Positions 1-11,440 of a stretch of 64,000 bases of DNA are shown piece by piece. A program made the translations under genes and the position numbers. The stretch covers positions 24,323,501 through 24,387,500 of the forward strand of contig JARKIP010000023.1 of assembly GCA_029990175.1 (NCBI GenBank), written 5' to 3'. Numbering within the stretch: position 1 is the stretch's first letter; every line of letters starts with the position of its first letter. Under the pieces are notes generated by a model, which saw only the letters and a list, made by a program, of their open reading frames with translations, was not told the DNA's origin and made no database searches. This DNA comes from Petunia secreta. Taxonomy: Eukaryota > Streptophyta > Magnoliopsida > Solanales > Solanaceae.

Positions 1-749
1 GACTTAGCTGAGTAGAGAACGCGGCTCAGACCTGAGTTACCAAATTACTCTCTCGAGTTGCCAAACAGCTGCAACTCTCGAGTTCACAACTCCATGAATT
101 TTCTATAAGCACCACCGCCTGATGGATCAAATCAGAGGTCAAATGATGCCCCTCATTGCCTTTAGTAGTCCTAAACACAAACAATGCGCTTACCCAGCTA
201 CCTTGACACGCACTCTGGCTCCACACAGGGAACATCATTAGAGGCTACTGACCGCCTAAGCTCATCTTTTTATTTTCTTGGCTCCCAGAGCTACACTACT
301 TCCGAATCAGGCTAACCAAAGAATCGCAATTGAAGAGATAGACATTAAATAAGCTTTATGGAATGACATCGAGATCACTTTAACCTTCCTATAAAAGGAA
401 ACTCCGACAATTTACCAGAAAATCTTTTTATGCCGAGACAAGCTCATGGAATAATATGACTCTACTAGCGTCTCGAACCAAGAGGAGACACATAGATCGA
501 GTATTATTTATTAATAACTTTACATTGGAAGAAACAATGACATTTTCTGATGGTGATGAAATAGAATTCCATCATCCAACTAACACGAAATTCCGAGAAG
601 TGAGGTAAACTAATTTGACATAATAATAGAAGGTGGCACAACAAGATGCCAAGCAGAAAATACCGACACTCACTCCCAGATCCATCACATTTAGACCAAA
701 TAAATTAGTAGGGTCTCACAAATGCCAGGAATAAATCATACTAGAAGCT

Positions 750-2230
750 CGCCCCTCTACCGCAACCGATTCTTAATAGAAATGACATCTAAGGAAACCA
801 TGGAAATATGGTAAGATAAACGAAGTTTAGACAGATCGGAAGAATCAAATCTTACCCACATATAATGGAAGAAGAAATACTCCGGTCTACTACATCGGAT
901 ACTCAGTATCCCGCCAGACCAGCAGTTCATAGAACTGCCTCTGCAGCTGAGCTGAGCCACTACCCTGACAATCACTTTCTGAAGAACCACTGCAACCACA
1001 CTCTCAACCTCGACTGGATGGTGGCATTTCTTTTGTTGATTGAGATCTAAATGAAATCCCCTGTGACTGCGCAAATGTCTGATGATGAGAGAAAAGACGA
1101 CTGCCTACTTGTCGGAGTAAGGAAAAACTCCTCAAAGGATAATCAGACTCACGATGATGATAACACATTTTCAGTGAAAATGGAAGCTGGACAGATTGTT
1201 GATGGCTATAAAGAGAAAACCGGGTCTGATCTTGACGAACTACTGGGGCACTCTGAGAATCACGTGACAGAAGCTGAGATAACCTGGAAGGTGACCTCTC
1301 AAAATAATCAGAACTCTTACCTCTAAATGAGGTACCATGGTTACCCACTAGGGCCACGGGATCTCTCTCTCCCGCTCTAACTTATGGTATGCCTTGCGCC
1401 TTCGGGCAATATTAACAACAACATCAAATGAAATTTCGACCTCAATCTCTCGAGTCATCTGGGATCTCAAGGAAGGAGAAAGGTCATTAATAAATCTTTG
1501 AATCTCTTGAAAGGCTCATGCACTAGTTCTAATGCACATTCAGCCATTCTATAGAATTCAATCTTATATTCTGAAACCAACAGGCTAACCGACAGACTAC
1601 CCTGTCCAATCCACTCAAACTGGCAACACTTTTCATTTCGCTCGCTACTCGAAAGGAACTTTTCCACGAATCTGGATGAAAAACCAAACCAAGTTAGCTA
1701 ATAAGAGAGCGGTCCATCAATTCAACGCTGGACCCCTGAAACTGGAAAGCAGAATAATCAATACCGTACTGCTCGAGATAACCGACAGCCTAAAGGATAT
1801 GCTGACAGCATTTTACTTTAAAAAAAATTACGAGGTTTATCTGATGCATTGCTTAAGAATAACGGAAGGTTCAACCGCATAAAATAATGGAACTTCTTTG
1901 GGCACTCGGACCGAACCGTTACTTCGGCTGGCTAACCAACCAGAACAATTGGTGGCGCAACACATGCTGCTTCTAGAACATAATTTACTAGGGCAAAACC
2001 AGACACTGGAACTGGAACTGGAAAAAGAACTCTCTAAGTCCGAACATCTGCATCTGTGGCAACCTGATAAACTACCTAGCGAATAATAGGTTGTTGTGGT
2101 ATCTACGTTGCCAAGATTCTCGTAAAAGCATCGTAGAGAGCCAAGGGAACCACAAGGCCCTGCTCCCTTGCCCATCGCGAGCTCGTACAGCTGGGGCCTG
2201 CGAAACTGGATCGTCAGCACGATCCACAAC
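750..2230 (-). pseudogene. gag-like pseudogene of element G
   Basis: This is a degenerate Ty3/gypsy-type gag (capsid) region read on the minus strand. The clearest block, at 1467-1667, includes KFLSSSERNEKCCQFEW and ECALELVHEPFKRFKDL. These resemble the capsid core of plant gypsy gag proteins, where a 'ssvRdeKrrqFewLrQG' type motif is followed by 'LAryApelv'. Further downstream on the minus strand (about 1000-1330) a serine-rich stretch has RSQSTKEMPPSSRG, like the linker before the zinc-knuckle and protease region. The frame changes several times, so no single product could be made. The same blocks occur in elements A and C. Assignment to gag is by family resemblance only. Confidence 0.6.
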
Positions 2231-2497
2231 TCTCGGGGCTTGAGTAGCTCTAGCCCCAGGCTAGACTACTTCGTCCTGAACTCCTTCCGTTTGCTGATTT
2301 GTAGTACGAGGGTTCACAATTACCACGAACGAATTAACGAAAATACTTTTGCATCCTAGACCAACGCACGATCAGAAAAGAAAGAAGTGAAACTTCCTAA
2401 ATGCCATCATAGCCTCTCGTAGATAAGTACGGACGTCCACGTACCCATCAGCGAGACTCTACTAGACACTGTCTTAGTCTGGATAGACTGTAAACCG

Positions 2498-2510
2498 GGC
2501 TTTGATACCA
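2498..2510 (-). other. Primer-binding site of element G
   Basis: On the minus strand this reads TGGTATCAAAGCC, one base from the canonical plant initiator-Met tRNA primer site TGGTATCAGAGCC found intact in A and C. It lies two bases inside the LTR end at 2513, the same spacing as in A and C. This fixes the orientation: 5' LTR to the right, interior to the left. Confidence 0.85.
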
Positions 2511-3170
2511 ACTGACACGACCCAAAATCCGGTTAGGCCGTGCGGGCACCCGACGTCCTCCCCTAGACCCGTCTGGTAAACCCTTACCAATTAAATTAGA
2601 AAAATAAATATAATAATTAATAAATAAGGATAAGACTTAAAAAAATCACAGACATACTGATACCTCTAAGCTGTACAAAAAAAATTACAGCTGACTACCC
2701 AACATACTAGGTTTAGGGCTATCCAGACTAGACATCTAAGAGTACAAAAGAAGACGAATACCTCCTAAAGGGAGCAAAATGCAACTGAAATAACAATCAA
2801 TAAACTGGTGGCCATCCGGAATAAAAGCTGGCTCACCCTGACAGCTGAAGTCGTCTTCGCTCCTTTACAACGTGGCGAGCTCAATCCTGGAGCGAACCTG
2901 CCGAAACGAAATAGATAGACAAGAAAGAAACAACAAACAAGGGTGAGTCAAAAGGACTCAATAAGTGGGGCAGACTAGCCACCTCAAGGAATATGATAGC
3001 TAGCCAGGGAGAAGAAACATATAAACCAAATTCCTCTTATTTAAATTATGAAAAGGCAGAGCCAGATAATAACTAGAAGCACGTATGGAATCACAAACTC
3101 ATTAACAACCAGTAACGTAAGATAGCCAGAACATATAGGTATCCCGAACATATCAACAATCAGAAATACA

Positions 3171-3345
3171 TCCTGTTGCGGTGTGCAACCCGATTCATAT
3201 AATTATCCTGTTGCGGCGTGCAATCCGATCCATATATTCATACCATCGCAGCGTGCAATCCTATCCATATATTTATACCATCGCGGCGTGCAACCCGATC
3301 CATATATTTATACCGCTGCGGTATGTAACCCGATCCCCGCAACCC
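3171..3345 (-). repeat. 36/37-bp tandem repeat block in LTR of G
   Basis: About five imperfect copies carry the core TGTTGCGGCGTGCAACCCGA followed by an AT-rich spacer. The core contains the inverted pair GTTGC/GCAAC. The same block occurs three times over in element A's LTRs and about seven times in the solo LTR at 37397-39251. Confidence 0.85.
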
Positions 3346-3499
3346 AGAATACGAGCCTGAAATATATAGGTAAACTGAGATATGTCCACGACATAGTGTA
3401 CAAACAGCATACATAAAACACAACACAATACACACAATAGTCAATATGCGGTGAAATGAGATAGGATGAATGCGGTACAATGCAATGCAGTCACATATG

Positions 3500-3718
3500 C
3501 CTGATAACTATCTCCGGCGCGGGACTCTCATCGTCTACCAGGAGATATATGCAAAGATGACCCTTCACCGGTGTGGGACTCTCATCGCCAACCCGGAAGT
3601 ATATGCAATAATGACCCTTCACCGGTGCGGGACTCTCATCGCCAACCGGGAAGTATATGCAATGATGAACCTTCACCTGCTCGGGACTCTCATCGATTAC
3701 CGGGAAGTATATGCAATG
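3500..3718 (-). repeat. 54-bp tandem repeat block in LTR of G
   Basis: Four units of about 54 bp carry the core GATGAGAGTCCCGCACCGG and a GCATATACTTCCCGG segment. Unit types differ at the bases around the core (TTGGCGATG, AATCGATG and AGACGATG forms). Because the period is a multiple of three, this block gives spurious open frames on both strands. Confidence 0.85.
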
Positions 3719-5012
3719 CTCAAAACCAGAGTGCAATGCTCATATGCTCAATGCAATACCAACCACAAGGAATAACATATGATATACAATGTAAATTCAA
3801 AGCTAAGGCGTAATGAGTACGCCTATCGGCAGCTACACAAGTAAGGAATACGTGGTAGAAAATCCATGAGGCCAGATGCCTCCAAATAAATGGATATAAA
3901 CACTTGCCTCTTCCAAAAGTTGGCATCGCTAATCAACAACAGCTTTATCCTTTGGTTTCATTACCAAACGATCTCACTCTATTCAATAAGCAGAAAATAT
4001 ATCAAATTAGGCTAAAGGCTTCATTCCTCACATCTTAGGGCAATCCGGTTAGGAACCTGATACCCTATTCGCATACGCAATACGCAGGCCAGGCCTATGT
4101 ACAGAGTTCAAAGTCCCATAACCAAACCCTAAATAAATTACATTTATATGTTGCTCATAACTCACTGCGTACGAATATATAATCATTTCCATCATCGGGG
4201 TCCAATTGACCCTTTAAACTGTCAATTTAAGTCATTAGGGCGATGTCTAATATCCCTATTTTTACCGTAAAAATACATTCAAACACACGTAATGAGCTAA
4301 GATAATGAGTTAACATCATTACCTGGAGATTAGGGTAGAAATTCCACCATTTTTCTACCTCTCTTTCCCTTTTTTTTTTTCTCATTCCTTTCTAATTTTT
4401 CTTTTCTCTGCTTTGTTCAAATGTTTCTGCGTCAAAATCATAGCTACTGCTTATAAGGGATTAAATCCCTTACTAACCGACTTTTCAATTTTCAAATTTT
4501 TTTTATTTTTTATTTATAATAAATTCACTACGACGATTAAAATTAAAATGGAACCCTAGAGAAGCCGAAATGATCCCAAAATTTTCAAGTAAGTTATACA
4601 AAATATATGTAACATACTCGCGAAGACGGATCTCAAATTGGACTCCCGAAACTCAAGATGCGAATTTAAATAGAAAAAGTCAAATTATTTAACTTTCGGC
4701 ATTTTAGCGGAAACTAGCCGAACAACATCGAAATTCACTTTCAAAAATTTATAAAAGTCACAAATAATCATACGAACCTAACGGTGCTTTCGAATTTTGA
4801 ATCGGAGCTCGTTCACCAAAATCGAGATCGAAAATCTCTTTTTAGTATTTATCGATAATAAAAACTGAAACCTTCTTCCGATGCCTACCAAACGAGGTCT
4901 GATTTAGCTCAAATTTTACAGACAGGTCCTAATGCACCTTACGAATATTTTAAAATTATCTGCACGCTAATCGAAGTCCTAACTTCCGAAACGACTGACC
5001 GAGGTCGTTTCA

Positions 5013-5228
5013 ATACCCTCCATATCATACCCCTCCTTATGAAAGGACTATTTTGCACCAACTTATTTAATTCACGCTGAACATGTTTACTTCTCTCTTT
5101 CCCCATTCCTGGCCTCCTTCTTTCTTCTTTGTGTGCTGAAAATTTGGGATTTTTTCTTGTGTTTGCTTGATTCCAGTGATTTGAAGGTTTTTATTGCCTA
5201 TGGCTATTAGATATTCATGTTTTCCATA
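5013..5228. other. Flank between element G and the 66-bp minisatellite
   Basis: This is the pre-insertion sequence next to element G. It is pyrimidine-rich on the plus strand (repeated TTCTTTC and CCTTCTTT runs) and has no recognisable coding or element sequence. Confidence 0.5.
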
Positions 5229-6177
5229 GAGCTTAAAATCTTGACCATGGCCAAGAGTTGCATAGATTTTCTCTGCAAGGTGCTTATTGCAGTAGAGTTT
5301 AAAGTCTTGGCTATTGCCAATACTTACAGAGATGTTCCGTGTAAGTTGTTGCTTCCACCAGAACTTAGAGTTTTGGCTATTGTCAAGAGTTGCAGAGACT
5401 TTGTCTCCAACTTGTTCACTACAGTAAAGGTAGAAGTCTTGGCAATTGCCATTGCTCTTAGAGATTTTTAGTGTAAGTTCCCCCTTGCAGCAGAACTTAA
5501 AGTCTTGGCTACTGCCAAGAGTTGCAGAGACTTTCTCTGCAAGTTTTGCACTGCAATATAGGTAAAAGTCTTGGCAATTGCCAATACTTGCAGAGACTTT
5601 TTGTACAAGTTGCTCCTTCCACTAGAGTTTAAAGTCCTGGAAATTGTCAATACTTGCAGAGACTATTTGTACAAGTTGCCTCTTCCGCTAGAGTTTAAAG
5701 TGTTGGCTATTGGCAATAGTTGTAAAGACTTTTTCTGTAGTTGTAGAGACCATGGCAACATGGCTTAAAGTCTTTGCAATATGCAAGAAGTCTCTACAAG
5801 CCTCCCATTGTAGTAGAGTTTAATGTCTTGGCTATTGCCAATACTTTAGAGATTTTCAGTGTAAGTTTTATTTCCTTTGCAATAGAACTTAAAGTCTTGG
5901 CTATTGCCAAGACTTGCAGAGATTTTTTTCCTGAAGTTGGCCAGTGCAAGAGGGCTTAAAGTCTTGGCAATAGCCAAGAAGTCTCTTCCAGGTGCCCATT
6001 GCACCAGAGCTTAAACTTTTAGCTATAAGCCAAGGGTTGCAGAGACTTTCTTTGCAAGTTGGCACTTGCAACAGGCCATAGAGTCTTGGCAATAGGCAAG
6101 AAGTGTATGTAGGGTGCTGATTGCACCAGAACTTAAACTCTTGGCAATTGTTGCAGAGAACATTACCCTTGCAACTT
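5229..6177. repeat. 66-bp hairpin-rich minisatellite, about 15 units
   Basis: Units begin AAAGTCTTGGCTATTGCCAA or a variant, at 5300, 5366, 5432, 5498, 5564, 5630 and 5696, exactly 66 bp apart. Later units are irregular (about 55-70 bp). Each unit holds two inverted repeats: TTGGCAATTGCCAA (perfect at 5571-5584) and GCAGAG-acttt-CTCTGC (5524-5540). The 66-bp period equals 22 codons, so short frames stay open on both strands with a 22-residue repeat (EFKVLAIANTCRDFLYKL-like). They are interrupted by stops and have no clear start, so I treat this as a repeat and not a gene. I recognise no known family. Confidence 0.85.
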
Positions 6178-7406
6178 GAAGAAATCTTACGTTGAATCTT
6201 CTCTTGAACAGAGCAATCTGTAAAAGGAATGGGGTTTTATGGTTTTCTTGAGAGCGTGAATGGAGAAAAGGAAGGGGAGGGATTGGGGCGCATTTTTTAT
6301 TTATTTGTAGGGGTATTTTGGTCCGAAAAAAGCTTCATTAAACTAATGAGGGCATTTTTGCTAAATATCTGTTAGTGAGGGCATTTTGGCAAACCAAAGC
6401 TTCCCGTGTCATATTTTTGCAAATGAGCCCACAGGTGGCCTATTTGTGCAAATTCTGGTTTATGACCGTGCTCAAGCAGTTCCTTTACATTCTCATGTTG
6501 CAGCCCCAATTTGATCCAAATATACAATTAAACTTTCCCAAAACTATTAAAGCTTCTACCACAAGCTACTTTCATTATTGCGAACCAACCCCAACAAGAA
6601 TTTCTAACAAAAGAACTAAAAACTCATCAAACCCGCTTCAAAGTTCTTCAAGCTTACAAACCATTTAATGGAGGTTTTTTTTTTTTTTTTTTTTTTTTTT
6701 GAGATTTTTCTCCACAATCACGCATAATTAGCAATGAAACTAACAACCTTATCATCAAAGAGTGAACGAATAATTTAACCAACAAAATTGCTTCACATCA
6801 TAAATTTCTAGATCTTGTTTCTTAACCCAAAAAAAAATATATTTTTTCGTGCATCTTTTGTGCTTGCGGCTGAAAAGGCAAAGCTCAACTTTATCTCGTG
6901 TTTCCCAGGTCCCTCTTCACAGAGAAATTAAGATGTAGAGGCAGCAAGAGTTGCAAGCTTGGAGCACCTTATTTTCATTCACCCAAGAAGAAAATAAGTA
7001 CATTTTTGGTGCTCTTCTTATGAGTAATAAATAAACCCCTAAAAAGTGGTGCACTTTCAAGTTGTGTATAAACTCCAAAACATTTCTCACGTAGATACCC
7101 CCATTTATTTCTCTTTGTTACTATATTTCTTCCCTTCCACATTAACTTTAGCAATCTTTTTCCCAAAATTGGTTAGGAAACTTGATTTATGCTCACAATA
7201 CATTCCCATTTCCAAATTCGTATAACCTGTATGCATATCCCAACTTACTACTCACTAAATAAGATGGTCATATTTAGGAAATAGTTTGAGATTTCATCTA
7301 ATGCTACTTTTGATATTTAAATGGAGCCACTTACCTAACTTAATGCATGAAAACTTTATAGGGCGTTACAGTTAAATAATGAGTACAAAATAAAATCCAA
7401 TTAAAT
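6178..7406. other. Non-coding stretch with a long poly-T run
   Basis: No gene is supported here. It holds a purine-rich stretch (6225-6290), a run of nearly thirty T bases at about 6673-6702, and AT-rich sequence. Short open frames at 6375-6668 and 6975-7166 have no recognisable motifs. The poly-T could be the tail of a minus-strand retroposon, but no such body or target duplication was identified. Confidence 0.4.
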
Positions 7407-7540
7407 TTGTACTTCTTTTGTCATTACTTATTATTTATTATTTATTTATTATCTATCTACTTATTTACTTATTTATTTATTTATCTTATTTGTTTACTTA
7501 TTATTTATTCATTTATTTATTTATCTTATATTTTTTTTAA
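7407..7540. repeat. TTTA-type imperfect microsatellite
   Basis: The stretch is dominated by TTTA, TTAT and CTTA tetranucleotide steps, which explains a Leu/Tyr/Ile-rich open frame across it. Confidence 0.8.
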
Positions 7541-7800
7541 ATTTTTTAAGTATTTTGTTAAAATTCGTGAAAACCGCCGGATTAACCACCCTTTTGGTGG
7601 ATTTTTGTAAGTGCTCTAATAATAACAGACCTTCTTTCAAAAATAACAGAACCACTTACCTAGAATCTCTGAAATTTATTTTCCTTTTATATGACGGAGA
7701 AATGCACTCATTAATTAACTCTTGGTTCCTTATTTTCCTAAATTAGGTGGCGACTCCAAAGAAACCCTTTGGAGTCTCCATTTTGTTAAACAATATATGC
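7541..7800 (+). other. Possible Tat/Ogre-type LTR end remnant
   Basis: A GGTGGCGACTCC motif at about 7747 follows an AATTAG context, with an inverted partner GGAGTC about 20 bases downstream. From general knowledge this motif recurs near the LTR end and primer region of plant Tat/Ogre elements. No second LTR or target duplication could be matched to it. It abuts the first recognisable exon of the MULE-borne gene, so the two may be juxtaposed by an old insertion. The call is tentative. Confidence 0.3.
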
Positions 7801-7849
7801 ACAAAACTTATCTTTTTAAAAGAAAGGTTATTTTTTGGGGTTCAACATA

Positions 7850-9117
7850 GGGAAGAAGAAGTAATAGAGGTTGTAGATAATGAAGCTAGAGAAAAAGGAG
7901 TTAGGGATGCTAGGGAAGAAGAAGAGGTTGTAGTTCGCTTTGAAAGAAGTGAAGGAGAACGTCGAAGCAAGTTCTTACACGATGTGTCAGCTAAATCTGC
8001 AGAGCCTAGAGGTAAAAATATATGGTTGTTTAGAACATATATTAAGATGTTCTACACGTTATCGTATGATGTTAAAAATATTTATTATGGGATATGAGAA
8101 CATTCATTTAGATGATTAGAACATCTACATAAATGCTCAAAATTTTCTTTTTGTAGTTTCTTAGAACATCTCATAAGATGTTTGAAGCATCTTATATGAT
8201 GTTATTATAATCGTGATGATTCCTTAAACTAATAAATTTCAAAATATTGTGCAGCCTGAGTACGTTATCAGTGTCATTCCACCAATGCTGCTGAAGACTT
8301 ACTTGGATAATCATGATCATTTTCAATTCAAAATTATTGTCCGTTCGTCACTTTTTGGAAGAATGCATGAGTTCCAGATTGTGTTGTGTAGTTGTGGTTT
8401 GTATGACAAGTTTAAGCAGAGTATTTCTGGGCATTATTTGGACTTACTGGAGTTGGCATCGTTTCCAACTAGGTTGGTGCAAAATCTTCTATTAAGAAGA
8501 GTTTTGTGCAATAAAAATTTTGAAGCTTGTATCAATTTCAATGGAGTGCCTGTTCGTTTTTTCCTCCGAGAGTTTGCCTTGATGACAAAGCTGAGATGTC
8601 AAGCATATCCCAGTGACGAGTGGATGGGTATGATGAAAACTAAGGCAGGCAGATGTGGGAGTATATTTCAACAGCATGGGAGGATGGGAGAGCAAGGTCA
8701 GTAATTGGTGCCCGGCTGCTGTGTATGATAGAATCTGATGAAGTTCCTGAACGATACAAGTTTGGCCTATTCTTTCTATGGTTTGTCCAGTCAATCTTGT
8801 TGGCCAAGCATAAAAAAGCTGGTATTGAGGAATATGTGGTCTGTCTCGCCTATCTTGCAAATGAATTCGTAAAGTGTCCTTGGGGACGGAGAAGCTTCGA
8901 GCCAACCATTGACTATCTGACGAAGCCAATGGGTGAACGTGTTGTTACCAAGTCTATTCTCGGGCCAAATTACAATCTATATGGGTTTCCATGGGCATTT
9001 GTGGCTTGGGCATTTGAAGCAATCTCTGTGCTTCATCCCAAAGAGTTTCTCAAGGAGAGGACCATGCAAAGGATGCATAGGTGGATCATTGAGGAGAGAC
9101 TCAGGAAGGCTGTTTAA
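7850..9117 (+). pseudogene. DUF1985-domain 5' part of Ulp1-like MULE gene
   Basis: An acidic, Glu/Arg-rich first exon (7850-8011, ending near a GGTAAA donor) is followed, after an intron closing with GTGCAG at 8254, by a DUF1985-like region. Visible blocks are FKIIVRSSLFGRMHEFQ, LLLRRV, NGVPVRFFLREFALMTKLRC and, in the next frame, WEYISTAWEDGRARSV, ANEFVKCPWGRRSFEPTIDYL and GFPWAFVAWAFEAISVL. The order and the PWGR-SFE-TI signature fit plant DUF1985 proteins attached to Ulp1 peptidases. A one-base frameshift lies between about 8640 and 8655, just before the WEYIS block. The end after RLRKAV (9114) is uncertain because another frame continues. The DUF1985 assignment is by pattern recognition. 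Confidence 0.7.
8031..8202. repeat. GAACATC/GATGTTC palindromes, intron cluster 1
   Basis: Several inverted repeats lie in the intron between the first exon and the DUF1985 exon. They are TAGAACA...TGTTCTA (8031-8054), TAGATG...CATCTA (8109-8127), AACATCT-cata-AGATGTT (8165-8182, perfect 7-bp arms) and CATC...GATG (8188-8202). Confidence 0.8.
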
Positions 9118-9189
9118 GAATGTAGCCAAGCCGATAAGAGCTGCTTATGACCTACAATTTTCTAATTGGTAGAACATCAATAATGGCGT

Positions 9190-9252
9190 GCAGAACATTT
9201 TTATTAATGATAAAGAATAAAGATGTTCTGCAACATCTGATATGATGTTCTA
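9190..9252. repeat. GAACATC/GATGTTC palindromes, cluster 2
   Basis: An outer pair (AGAACAT at 9192 with AGATGTTCT at 9221) encloses AT-rich sequence. It is followed by the inner palindrome AACATC-tgatat-GATGTT at 9232-9249. It lies in the presumed intron between the DUF1985 exon and the 9369-9969 exon. Confidence 0.75.
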
Positions 9253-9368
9253 ATTTTTTTACTATTAAGAAATATCGAACAGTGATAGGGATGATCTGGT
9301 CGTGCTTTGTGATGTGAAGGTTTATTTATCTTCAACAATGTATTCTTAAATAATATTATTGGTATGTA

Positions 9369-9969
9369 GGTAGTGCACCCTTTCATTGACCCTACTAATG
9401 CGGAGCTGGAAGATGATATCTTTCAGAATGTTGTGCCGTTTGTTGATGGATTTGACGAGGTTATTGATGAGATTATTGTTAAGTTGGAGGGGGCTAGCTC
9501 GATAGTTGGTGGTGATTGAGTGACAATTTTTAGTAATTGTTCTAGGACCCCTCCAATAGAGGTAATTGATCATCCCAGAAATAGAGAAGTTGAGAAAAGA
9601 CAAGTTGGTGGAGATTTTGCTGAAGAATTTTGTAGCACTGGAGTTGGTAGATATGAAAGAGAAGTTGGTGATGAAAGACAAGACATTGGTAGTGCTGGAG
9701 TTGGACGTTTTAGTGGTGGAGAATTGTTTGAAGTTAAAGAAAGTTCGAGGAGGAGAGAAGCTGGAAATGTACAGCCTAGTGTGTGCAGCTGCAAGTGCCA
9801 TGACTGCCTTGAATGGCGACAGAGAGTGGAGTAGATGCTTGATGCAATCCAACTGTCCCTTTCTACTTTGGTAGCATTGTCGAAGCAGGAGAAGCCAAGA
9901 AGCTTCAATCCCCTTACACTGCTGAGAGGAATAGAAGAAAGAAGAAAATGACTGCAGCAAGATTACAAG
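9369..9969 (+). pseudogene. Central part of Ulp1-like MULE gene
   Basis: After an acceptor-like TATGTAG at 9368 the frame reads VVHPFIDPTNAELEDDIF, which fits the region that follows DUF1985 in these proteins. It then runs to a TGA near 9520, continues in the same frame as REVEKRQVGGDFAEEF and a Cys-rich CSCKCHDCLEW block, and is stopped again by TAG at 9832-9834. It resumes with LDAIQLSLSTLVALSKQEKP and closes with MTAARLQ at a CAAG|GTATGT donor near 9969. At least two in-frame stops make it a pseudogene. The function of this linker region is unknown. Confidence 0.55.
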
Positions 9970-9975
9970 GTATGT

Positions 9976-10016
9976 TGAACATCTAGTTAGATGTGTTAAA
10001 CATTAGTGTGATGTTT
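9976..10016. repeat. GAACATC/GATGTTC palindromes, intron cluster 3
   Basis: Two adjacent palindromes occur at 9978-9994 (AACATCT-agtt-AGATGT) and 9998-10016 (AAACAT-tagtgtg-ATGTTT). They lie in the short intron just upstream of the exon that element A entered. Confidence 0.8.
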
Positions 10017-10059
10017 CGATTAAATTTAGAGTTTTCCTATAATCTTTTTTTTTCTGGAA

Positions 10060-10113
10060 ATTTAAAGAGAGAGAGCTCATACTTCAAAGAGATTGCCAGC
10101 GACATTCTACAAG
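10060..10113 (+). pseudogene. Left part of the Ulp1-like exon split by element A
   Basis: After a pyrimidine-rich acceptor region the frame reads SKRLPATFYK up to the ACAAG at 10109-10113. The same frame continues directly after the second ACAAG copy at 19277-19281 as ALDPHKKVAFNAFMEEKKK. The exon was therefore continuous before element A inserted. Confidence 0.65.
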
Positions 10114-11440
10114 TGAAACGACCTCGGTCAGTCGTTTCGGAAGTTAAGACTCCGATTGGCGTGCCGATAATTTTAAAATATTTGTAATATCCATTAGAAC
10201 CTGTCTGTAAAATTTGAGCTAAATCAGACCTCGTTTGGTAGGCATCGGAAGAAGGTTTCAGTTTTTATTGGCAATTAATATTAAAAGGAGATTTTCGAGC
10301 TCGGTTTTTGCCGAATGAGCTCCGATTCAAAATCCGAAAGCGCCGTTAGGTTCGTATGATTATTTGTGATTTTTGTGAACTTTCGAAAGTGAATTTCGAT
10401 GTTGTTCGGCTAGTTTCTGCTAAAATGCCGAAAGTTAAATAATTTGACTTCTTTTTATTTAAATTCGCATCTTGAGTTTCGGGAGTCCAATTTGAGATCC
10501 GTCTTCGCGAGTATGTTACATATATTTTGTATAACTTGTATGCAAAAGTTGGGATTATTTTGAATATCGTAGGGTACCGTTTTAATTTTTACCGTAACAG
10601 CGAATTTTAAAAAAAAAAAAAAAAAAGAATAAAAGACAAAAACATAAAATCGTTAGGCGGTGGTCCTTAGCTTGTTAGCTAAGGACGAGAATCTTGTAAA
10701 TACTAACAGAAACATAAGCAAAAGCAGCAGATGAGCAGAGAAAAATGAAATGGTGCAGAAATGGGAAAAAAATGTCAGAAAATGAGAAAAGGGGCCGGAG
10801 AAAAATAGTATTTTCACCCCAGAACATTCAGGTAATGATCTTAATATATTATTTGAGTTTACTACGTATATTTGAATATATTTTTACCGTAAAAATAGGG
10901 ATATTAGACATCGCCCTAATGACGTAAATTGATAGTTTGAAGGGTCAAATGGACCCCGATAATGAAATTGATTATATATTCGTACTCAGTAAGTTATGGG
11001 CAACATATAAATGTAATTTATTTAGGGTTTGGTCATGTGACCCTAAACCCTGTATATAGGCCTGGCCTGCGTATTGCGTATGCGAATAGGGTATCAGGTT
11101 CTTAATCGGTTTGCCCTAAGATGTGAGGAATGAAGTCTTTAGCCTAATTTGATATATTTTTCTACTTATTGAATAGAGTGGGATCGTTTGGCAATGAAAC
11201 CAAAGGAAAAAGCGGTTATTGAGAGGCTGTGTTAACTTTTGGAAGAGGTAAGTGTTTATATCCATTTCTTTGGAGGCACCTGGCCTCGTGGATTTTCTAC
11301 CACGTGTTCCCTACGTGTGTAGCTACCGATAGGCGTACTCATTACGCCTTAGCTTTGAATTTACATTGTATATTATATGTTATGCCTTGTGGTTGGTATT
11401 ACATTGACTATATGAGCATTGCACTCTGGTTTTGAGCATT

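Larger units (their letters stand above)
1..2512 (-). mobile_element. Element G, internal region (partial, runs off left edge)
   Basis: This is the 5' part of the interior of a minus-strand LTR retrotransposon. It is collinear, reversed, with the interior of element C from 47546 to about 50110 and with that of element A. A primer-binding site sits at its right end, directly beside the LTR at 2513-5012. The interior contains a decayed gag-like region and no recognisable reverse transcriptase. The window edge falls before the inverted integrase cassette seen in A and C, so its presence here cannot be tested. Many stops and frameshifts mark it as an old, dead copy. Confidence 0.85.
2513..5012 (-). 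repeat. 5' LTR of element G (2.5-kb family)
   Basis: This is a full-length LTR on the minus strand. In that orientation it begins TGAAACGACC at 5012 and ends GTGTCA at 2513, bordered on the interior side by the primer site. Length (2500 bp) and order of parts match element A's LTRs: a conserved unique start, a poly-A/poly-T stretch, a 54-bp repeat block, a 36/37-bp repeat block, and a conserved end. The flanking bases ATACC at 5013-5017 should be one copy of the target duplication; the other is outside the window. It is more diverged than the two LTRs of A are from each other (by eye). Confidence 0.9.

Noticed and set aside
6673..6702. Poly-T run as a LINE or SINE tail on the minus strand
   Set aside because: No retroposon body, promoter boxes or target duplication was recognisable next to it.
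7407..7610. Tyr/Leu-rich open frame resembling a membrane protein
   Set aside because: It is translation of a TTTA-type microsatellite.
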